Shown one piece after another: positions 58,339 through 64,000 of a DNA stretch of 64,000 nucleotides. The stretch comes from Trueperella sp. (GTDB lineage Bacteria; Actinomycetota; Actinomycetes; Actinomycetales; Actinomycetaceae): contig JAUNLU010000003.1 in assembly GCA_030532125.1 (NCBI GenBank), positions 214,491 to 278,490 on the forward strand, read 5' to 3'. Below the pieces are notes generated by a model. It ran no database searches. It saw nothing but the letters and a program-made list of their open reading frames with translations, and was not told the DNA's origin. Numbering within the stretch: position 1 is the first letter of the stretch; each line of letters starts with the position of its first letter. The position numbers and the translations under genes are program-made.

Positions 58339-59673
58339 ATGAAGAAAATTTCTCGGCTTTTTGCAGCGACCGCAGTTGCGGCACTCGCTATTGGTGGGCT
58401 AGCAGCTTGCTCCAGCTCAGATGACAATGGCGGAAACGACGCTGCTGGTTCGGTCTACTACCTGAACTTCAAACCAGAATCTGAAGACGCTTGGAAGAAA
58501 GTTGCCCAGGCATACACCGATGAGACTGGGGTGCAGGTCAAGATCGTAACTGCCGCCTCAGGCACTTATGAACAAACCTTGAAGAGCGAACTTGCCACTA
58601 AAGAAGCTCCTACCATGTTCAACTTGAACGGTCCGGTGGGCCTAGCCAACTGGCAGGATTACTCAGCTGACCTGACTGACACTGACTTCACCAAGGCGCT
58701 ATCCAATCCGGATCTGGCGCTGAAAGGTGCGGACGATAAGGTCTACGGCGTACCGTTCGCCACTGAAGGCTACGGCATCATCTACAACGACGCCATTATG
58801 CAGAAGTACTTTGCGCTAGACGGCGCCAAGGCCACTGCGATCGCAGACATCAACAACTTCGATGCGCTGAAGGCAGTTGCGGAAGATATGCAGGCCCGCA
58901 AGGCAGAACTGGGAATTGACGGCGCCTTTGCTGCTACTTCACTGGCATCTGGCGAAGATTGGCGTTGGCAGACTCACTTGGCTAACTACCCGATCTTCTA
59001 CGAATTCCGCGACGCCGGAGTGTCCGACGCTACGGAAATCAAGGGCACCTACTTCGACCAGTTCCAGCAGATCTTTGACCTGTACCTGGACAACTCCACG
59101 GTTAGCCGGGAAGCCACTCCTTCGCGCACCGTAACCGACTCGATGGCAGACTTCGCACTTGGCAAGGCTGCTTTCGTGCAGAACGGCAACTGGGCTTGGA
59201 GCCAAATCTCCGAGGTCAGCGGCAACACCGTTAAAGAAAGCGACATTCACTTCCTGCCGATCTACGTCGGAGTACCTGGGGAAGAAAAGGCCGGCATCGC
59301 AGTCGGTACCGAAAACTTCCTGACCGTGAACGCCAAGGCATCGGAAGCCGACCAGAAGGCTACTGTTGACTTCATCAACTGGCTATTCACCAAGGACGCT
59401 GGCACCAAGATGGTCAGCGAAGATCTAGGCTTCATTGCCCCGTTCACCGCTTTCCAGGATCTCGCTCCAGCTGACCCGCTCGGCAAAGAGGTTGTGGAGT
59501 ACATGAACAATGCTGATCTCTACCCGGTCACCTGGGACTTCGTGGTATTCCCGAGCCAGGACTTCAAGGATCAGCTCGGTCAGCATATGCAGCAGTACGC
59601 TATTGGCAAGCAAGAGTGGTCCGCAGTTAAGGACTACTTCATTAGCCAATGGTCTGCCGAAAAAGGTAAGTAA
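58339..59673 (+). CDS. sugar ABC transporter substrate-binding lipoprotein
   Basis: A family-1 extracellular solute-binding protein (CUT1 class, oligosaccharide type) of 444 residues. The start ATG 58339 follows AGGAAGGA; the earlier in-frame codons are not coding. The signal peptide ends in the lipobox LAAC with Cys24, followed by a Ser/Asp/Asn-rich linker. The mature domain shows VYYLNFKPESEDAWKKVAQAYTDETGV and ALGKAAFVQNGNWAWSQI, typical of sugar binders. It is the first gene of a three- or four-gene unit. The sugar cannot be inferred. Confidence 0.92.
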   Translation: MKKISRLFAATAVAALAIGGLAACSSSDDNGGNDAAGSVYYLNFKPESEDAWKKVAQAYTDETGVQVKIVTAASGTYEQTLKSELATKEAPTMFNLNGPVGLANWQDYSADLTDTDFTKALSNPDLALKGADDKVYGVPFATEGYGIIYNDAIMQKYFALDGAKATAIADINNFDALKAVAEDMQARKAELGIDGAFAATSLASGEDWRWQTHLANYPIFYEFRDAGVSDATEIKGTYFDQFQQIFDLYLDNSTVSREATPSRTVTDSMADFALGKAAFVQNGNWAWSQISEVSGNTVKESDIHFLPIYVGVPGEEKAGIAVGTENFLTVNAKASEADQKATVDFINWLFTKDAGTKMVSEDLGFIAPFTAFQDLAPADPLGKEVVEYMNNADLYPVTWDFVVFPSQDFKDQLGQHMQQYAIGKQEWSAVKDYFISQWSAEKGK

Positions 59674-59682
59674 TTCCTTATA

Positions 59683-59723
59683 ATTTGGGTGGGTCGTGCT
59701 ACCGCTGCACGACCCACCCAAAT
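59683..59723 (+). other. perfect 17-bp intercistronic hairpin
   Basis: ATTTGGGTGGGTCGTGC (59683-59699), a 7-base loop, then GCACGACCCACCCAAAT (59707-59723). It lies 9 bp after the binding-protein stop and 22 bp before the permease start, with no T-run. It probably stabilises the upstream message or lets only part of the transcription through, raising the binding protein over the permeases. Confidence 0.85.
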
Positions 59724-59745
59724 ATCTATCGATCCCGGGTTGCTG

Positions 59746-60591
59746 ATGGTTAAGTCACTTAAAAAATACTTCTTAGTGTTTACCGCCCCCACTTTGGCGG
59801 CGTTCCTCATTGCGTTCTTAGTCCCGTTCTTTATGGGGCTGTACTTGTCATTTACAAACTTCCGCACTATTTCTGATGCCCAGTGGGTGGGTCTAGAAAA
59901 TTATCAGCAGGTTTTTGCGCAAGGAAATAATTTCCTGCCCTCGCTGCTCTTCACCGCCATGGTTTCTGCGCTCTCCATCATCACCGTGAATTTGGGCGCC
60001 TTTGCCTTGGCATATATGCTCACCCGGAAGCTCAAGGGCACCAACTTCTTCCGCACCGTATTCTTCATGCCGAACCTAATCGGCGGGCTAGTGCTGGGCT
60101 ACACCTGGCAAGCAATGCTGAACGGCATCTTAACTAACTGGGATTTAACGATTGTTAGCGACTGGCGTATCGGTTTCGCCGGATTGATTTTCGTTTCTAA
60201 CTGGCAGTTGATGGGCTACATGATGATCATCTACATTGCCGGTTTGCAGAATGTACCGCCAGAACTGATCGAAGCAGCGCAAATAGACGGCGCCAGCAAA
60301 GCCCGCATCCTGCGCTCGGTGACCATACCGATCATGGTTCCGTCTATCACGATCTGCCTGTTCTTGACGCTGGCTAATACGTTCAAGATGTATGACCAGA
60401 ACTTGGCATTAACTGACGGCGCACCGCTTAACCAAACTCAAATGGTGGCGTTGAATATCGTCGATACGATGTACACCAAGAACAATATGGAAGGTGTCGC
60501 CCAGGCGATGGCAGTCATCTTCTTTGTGATTGTTTCGGTAATTGCGCTGCTGCAGCTGCGTGTGACTCGTGCGAGGGAGATTGACCAATGA
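59746..60591 (+). CDS. sugar ABC transporter permease, MalF-like
   Basis: An integral membrane subunit of 281 residues with six predicted helices. The EAA loop that contacts the ATPase is seen as LIEAAQIDGASKARILRSVTIP near 185-206. The start is ATG 59746 (MVKSLKKYF); the 19 open codons before it include the hairpin. It overlaps the next permease by 4 bp (ATGA). Confidence 0.92.
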   Translation: MVKSLKKYFLVFTAPTLAAFLIAFLVPFFMGLYLSFTNFRTISDAQWVGLENYQQVFAQGNNFLPSLLFTAMVSALSIITVNLGAFALAYMLTRKLKGTNFFRTVFFMPNLIGGLVLGYTWQAMLNGILTNWDLTIVSDWRIGFAGLIFVSNWQLMGYMMIIYIAGLQNVPPELIEAAQIDGASKARILRSVTIPIMVPSITICLFLTLANTFKMYDQNLALTDGAPLNQTQMVALNIVDTMYTKNNMEGVAQAMAVIFFVIVSVIALLQLRVTRAREIDQ

Positions 60592-61487
60592 GCACAGTAG
60601 AACTAACTGCTCCAACTGCCGCCAGCTCACTCGATACCAAGAAGTTGGCAAAAAAGAATAACGCTGGCTCGATTGTGTTAACCATCCTGCTCAGCATCCT
60701 TTCGGTGCTGTGGGTAGTGCCGCTGTTATTCATTTTGATTAACTCATTTAAGGGGAAGTTCTTTATTTCTGACGCTCCCTTTGCCCTCCCCGATTCGGAA
60801 ACTTTCGTAGGCCTAACCAACTACATAACTACTTTGCAAATCAACGGGTTTGCCCGAGCTTTAGGCTGGTCACTCTTCATCACCGTGAGCTCGGTGATAG
60901 TAATCGTCTTCTTCTGTGCGATGACCGCTTATGCCATCACCCGGATTAAATCGCGGTGGACCTCTGCGCTGTATTACATGTTCGCGTTCTCCATGATTGC
61001 GCCGTTCCAGATGGTTATGTTCCCTACTGTCGGTATCGCCAATAAGCTTAATTTGGCTACCCCATGGGGCATGATCGTGCTCTATCTTGGCTTCGGTGCG
61101 GGGCTTTCGGTATTTTTGTTCTCCGGCTTTGTCAAGTCAATTCCGCTGGAGATCGAAGAAGCAGCCTATATTGACGGCTGTTCCCCACTCACCACCTACT
61201 TCCGTATTGTGATGCCACTGCTAAAGCCCACTGCAGTTACGGTAGCCATTCTGAATACTATGTGGATCTGGAATGACTTCCTACTGCCGAACTTAGTTAT
61301 CGGGCAAAATGAGGCGTACCGTACGGTTCCAGTGGTGATCCAAAGTCTGATCGGATCTAATGGCAACCGAGACATGGGGGCACAGATGGCAGCGCTGGTG
61401 CTAGCCATCATCCCGATCGTTATTTTCTATCTAACTAGTCAAAAACAAATTATTGAAGGGGTAGCTGCGGGAGCCGTGAAAGGCTGA
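60588..61487 (+). CDS. sugar ABC transporter permease, MalG-like
   Basis: The second membrane subunit, 299 residues, with six helices after a 25-residue polar N-terminus. The EAA motif is EIEEAAYIDGCSPLTTYFRIVMP near 185-207, and the C-terminus QKQIIEGVAAGAVKG is characteristic of MalG-type permeases. No ATP-binding subunit follows, so a shared ATPase of the MsiK/UgpC type elsewhere should energise the importer. Confidence 0.93.
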   Translation: MSTVELTAPTAASSLDTKKLAKKNNAGSIVLTILLSILSVLWVVPLLFILINSFKGKFFISDAPFALPDSETFVGLTNYITTLQINGFARALGWSLFITVSSVIVIVFFCAMTAYAITRIKSRWTSALYYMFAFSMIAPFQMVMFPTVGIANKLNLATPWGMIVLYLGFGAGLSVFLFSGFVKSIPLEIEEAAYIDGCSPLTTYFRIVMPLLKPTAVTVAILNTMWIWNDFLLPNLVIGQNEAYRTVPVVIQSLIGSNGNRDMGAQMAALVLAIIPIVIFYLTSQKQIIEGVAAGAVKG

Positions 61488-61490
61488 CCG

Positions 61491-62117
61491 ATGTTCTCCC
61501 CTGACTCCGCGGGTTACCGCGCCTTGGCAGCTGCCGCCGATCTGGTGATCATAAATCTGCTCACTATATTGGCGGCGCTGCCTATTTTTACTGCAGGTGC
61601 CGCTTTCACTGCCTGCACCCGCGTAACAATGGAGATCGCCCGGGAAGAAGACTCCTACATTATGCGCAGTTGGTGGAAGTCATTCCGCACCAACTTTGTA
61701 CAGTCGTTGGCGTGGTGGCTGCCGCTATTGGCATTACTAGTATTGGGCGCAATTGAGTTGCGTATTCTCGGCAGCAGCAATTCTGCCACGGCATCTGGAG
61801 CAGTAAGCGGTCTAGTAATAGCGGGAATCCTGGTAATACTAGCTATTACCACTTGGCTAGTTCCGCTGATCGCATTTTTCGACAACCGGATAACTAAACA
61901 CTTGGCAAATGCTGGCCGTCTGGCACTCGGGAAAATTGGTTACACTGCCGCCAGCCTAGTAGTGCTGCTGTTACCGGCGATTATTTTTGTGCTGCTACCG
62001 GCAACTCGCACCCCAGTTATCTGGTTTATGCTGCTAATCGGATTTGCCTTTATCAGCTACCTACAGGCATTAATAATGCGGCGCCCCATAAACAAGTTAC
62101 GGGACGCCGCTAGGTAA
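61491..62117 (+). CDS. DUF624 (YesL-like) membrane protein
   Basis: A 208-residue protein with four or five membrane segments (about 15-38, 70-92, 105-128, 150-172, 174-196). The DUF624 family is usually found with CUT1 sugar importers, as here; its job is unknown. It starts 3 bp after the permease stop with AAAGG upstream, so it is part of the operon. It is convergent with the AspT-type gene, 13 bp away. Confidence 0.85.
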   Translation: MFSPDSAGYRALAAAADLVIINLLTILAALPIFTAGAAFTACTRVTMEIAREEDSYIMRSWWKSFRTNFVQSLAWWLPLLALLVLGAIELRILGSSNSATASGAVSGLVIAGILVILAITTWLVPLIAFFDNRITKHLANAGRLALGKIGYTAASLVVLLLPAIIFVLLPATRTPVIWFMLLIGFAFISYLQALIMRRPINKLRDAAR

Positions 62118-62130
62118 ATTTTCCTTGTGA

Positions 62131-63732
62131 CTATAGCGATCCGAGGATAGTTGCCACCAAAATCTTGCCAATCATTGCTACCGGGTAAACCAGCGCATAT
62201 CCGAGCGCTACCCGCGGGTCGCCGTCGGTGCGACCATTGGCGAATGCCAGTACAGCTGGCTGCGTCTGCGCTCCGCCCAGCAGACCAGAAAGCTGTGTAC
62301 CGCCCATCTTAAAGATTGACCGCATCGTGAGGTACAACCCCGCTGCCAGCAGAGTTGTCATGATCGCGCCCAAAATCAAAATCGAAACCCAGGTGCCAGA
62401 GGTAAATGCAGTGGCGATCTGTCCACCGGCATTAGTACCTGCCTGCGCCAAGAACATCAACAGACCCAGTTCGGAAAGCACGGCACAGGTAGTATTGGGC
62501 AGCGCAGTTACCTGCGGCCCGATCCGCCCAATGCGACCAAAGATCAACCCCACAATAAGCGCACCAGCTGCTGAGCCAATCCCAAAAGTAGAACCGCCGG
62601 GGAGCGGAATCTGAATGGCACCGAGAGCCACCCCCAGCGCAATACCGACGCCGAGTGCCACTGGGTTAATATCAGTTAGCCCTTTCGAAGAATCGCCAAA
62701 GAATTTAGAAATTGCTTTGATATTGGAAGTGGGAGCAATAACCCGCACTCGGTCTCCCATTTCGAGCATCAATTCTGGGATAGCCAACATATCGGTATCG
62801 CCGCGGCGGACCCGCGAAATAGTGGCCCCAAAACGTTCCGCTAATTCCTTGTCCAGCTCGGCGATAGTCTTGCCAGCAATGCGCGGTTCTGAAACGGTGA
62901 TGCGCCGAAAATCCAGGTGCAAACGGTCATTGCGCAGCGAATGCGAAGAGCGGTGCCCCACCAGATCCACCATTTCGCTCACTGTCTCCTCGGTACCCAC
63001 TACCGTGAGCAAGTCATCTTTTTCGATAACGTCGTGGCGAGTCGGAATCCAAATCGGCCCAGTTTCGCCGCGGCGCAGCCGCGATATTTCCACTGGTTCT
63101 TTTAGCAGACCCAGAATTTCGCCTAACCGCGGGCGATCATCGCGATCGACGCGCAGAGTCGAGTTAGTAACTGGTTTCGGCTTATCAGTGTCAGCCGAGG
63201 CATTGCGCAGTGCCAGGAATGCTGCCCCCATCATCCCAATTACGCCAAAGAGGTAGGCGATGGAGTAGCCGATCGTCGCGCTGGCCATATCGCCACTGGC
63301 TTCCCCCGCGGCCGCGAGCGCCGGAGTATTCGTGACTGCCCCGGAGAAAGTACCCGCAATAAGCGAGATATCCATATCGAAAACGAAGCGCCCAACTACG
63401 TAGCCTACGCCTGCCACCAGCACATACATCAGCACCAAGGTGACCATCGGACCTACCGCCTTCTTGATGTTCTCGAAGAATGACGGACCCGAGTTATTGC
63501 CGATTGCGAAAGTGAATAAGGCTAGCCCCAGCGCACCGATTTCGTGTGGCACTACGGTTTCTACCCCGTTGGCTTTGCCCCAGGCGGCAATAACTATCGC
63601 AAAGAACAATACTGCGGCAGCGCCAAGTGAAACGCCTTTTATTTTGACATGCCCAAACAGCATGCCCACGCCGACTAGGAAGAAAACTAGCAGTACCGGT
63701 TGGTTGGCTAGAAACTGAAAAATGCTCGCCAT
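62131..63732 (-). CDS. AspT/YidE-type exchanger with central RCK_C domain
   Basis: A 533-residue aspartate:alanine exchanger family (AAE) transporter. Two membrane halves (about 1-180 and 350-533) each carry the internal repeat typical of the family (IGNNSGPSFFENIKK; LAQAGTNAGGQIATAF). Between them lie cytosolic TrkA_C-like segments (IAGKTIAELDKELAERFGATISRVRRGD). The RCK_C part suggests ligand gating. The substrate may be aspartate/alanine or dicarboxylates but is unproven. The ATG follows GAGGAAA. Single-gene unit. Confidence 0.9.
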   Translation of the reverse strand: MASIFQFLANQPVLLVFFLVGVGMLFGHVKIKGVSLGAAAVLFFAIVIAAWGKANGVETVVPHEIGALGLALFTFAIGNNSGPSFFENIKKAVGPMVTLVLMYVLVAGVGYVVGRFVFDMDISLIAGTFSGAVTNTPALAAAGEASGDMASATIGYSIAYLFGVIGMMGAAFLALRNASADTDKPKPVTNSTLRVDRDDRPRLGEILGLLKEPVEISRLRRGETGPIWIPTRHDVIEKDDLLTVVGTEETVSEMVDLVGHRSSHSLRNDRLHLDFRRITVSEPRIAGKTIAELDKELAERFGATISRVRRGDTDMLAIPELMLEMGDRVRVIAPTSNIKAISKFFGDSSKGLTDINPVALGVGIALGVALGAIQIPLPGGSTFGIGSAAGALIVGLIFGRIGRIGPQVTALPNTTCAVLSELGLLMFLAQAGTNAGGQIATAFTSGTWVSILILGAIMTTLLAAGLYLTMRSIFKMGGTQLSGLLGGAQTQPAVLAFANGRTDGDPRVALGYALVYPVAMIGKILVATILGSL

Positions 63733-63822
63733 TACATTTCCTCGCGAATCTTCGACTCAGTTAGTTGGTATCTGAAATACCCTGCTTCGATTATCGCGAA
63801 TTTACCGTCAGCGAACTGCTCC

Positions 63823-63841
63823 GCACAGTGTGAGACTGTGC
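63823..63841 (-). terminator. short hairpin downstream of ilvD
   Basis: A perfect 7-bp stem GCACAGT / ACTGTGC with a 5-base loop, 28 bp after the ilvD stop. There is no T-run, so it is at best a weak terminator. Confidence 0.35.
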
Positions 63842-63868
63842 AGAGGTGACCAACCCAACTTTGGCGCG

Positions 63869-64000
63869 CTAATCCACTTTTCGCACTGCGCCAGTGGATG
63901 CTGACGTCGCCATCGCGGCATACGCCCGCAGCGCTTTAGAAACTTGCCGTTCTCGGTTGGGTTGCCACGGTAGTTCTCCGCGGGCAGCACGGCGTCGTTC
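63869..64000 (-). CDS. ilvD: dihydroxy-acid dehydratase, C-terminal end only
   Basis: The last 43 codons of ilvD, entering from the window's right edge and ending in TAG at 63869-63871. The frame reads [19 protein letters not shown], then [24 protein letters not shown]. This matches the C-terminus of IlvD, which dehydrates the IlvC product. It is about 7.5 kb upstream of the ilvB operon and transcribed in the same direction but separately. Confidence 0.85.
   Translation of the reverse strand, partial: ERRRAARGELPWQPNRERQVSKALRAYAAMATSASTGAVRKVD

Overview
This 64-kb window reads as core chromosome of a moderate-G+C actinobacterium. The clues are: the actinobacterial gene block rplM-rpsI-glmM-coaA-glmS-nnr-alr-tsaE-tsaB-rimI-tsaD; the block pncB/clpS-DUF2017-murI-(Rv1339-like MBL)-rph-rdgB, which matches the order in mycobacteria; DUF3039, DUF3516 and DUF4916 proteins; frequent GTG and TTG starts; and several probable leaderless mRNAs. 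Succinate dehydrogenase, pyruvate formate-lyase and a Bifidobacterium/Firmicutes-type single-chain PurL together suggest a facultative anaerobe near the Actinomycetaceae. Genus assignment is inference only. Most genes lie on the minus strand.

Layout. 1-9.4 kb: purine operon purE-purC-purF-purM-purN-purD-purL (minus), mostly with 4-bp stop/start overlaps. 9.6-10.1 kb: a lone groES with a CIRCE operator. 10.2-24.5 kb: a methyltransferase, tsaD, sdhCAB inserted into the tsa/alr block, rimI, tsaB, an unknown membrane protein, tsaE, alr, nnrED, glmS and coaA. 24.5-27.0 kb: glmM, rpsI, rplM. 27.4-29.9 kb: an Aer-like PAS protein, tRNA-Leu(UAG), a small membrane protein and a DUF4916 Nudix-like protein. 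29.9-35.4 kb: rdgB, rph, MBL phosphodiesterase, murI, DUF2017, clpS and the divergent pncB. 35.4-38.5 kb: a looser, more A+T-rich accessory stretch with DUF3039, an AbiEi/DUF559-type protein, hup and short repeats. 38.5-47.1 kb: pntAB, ybaK, a secreted SGNH esterase, a DUF3516 helicase and yggS. 47.1-50.4 kb: a pyruvate formate-lyase locus in which the glycyl-radical domain is a separate 83-aa gene. 50.7-56.5 kb: ilvB-ilvN-ilvC-leuB-ilvE behind a leader-peptide attenuator. 56.8-63.7 kb: a membrane-anchored endo/exonuclease/phosphatase-family protein, a sugar ABC importer without its ATPase, a DUF624 protein and an AspT-type exchanger. The window ends in the 3' end of ilvD.

Functionally it holds de novo purine synthesis, branched-chain amino-acid synthesis, tRNA t6A modification (TsaB/D/E), cell-wall precursors (Alr, MurI, GlmS, GlmM), anaerobic pyruvate cleavage, fumarate/succinate redox chemistry and NADPH balance (PntAB). 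The two features most worth following up are the split pyruvate formate-lyase and the compact ilv attenuator, whose 12-residue leader peptide MIVLLVITPHTS is probably translated from a leaderless transcript. No CRISPR array, insertion sequence, prophage or rRNA was seen.
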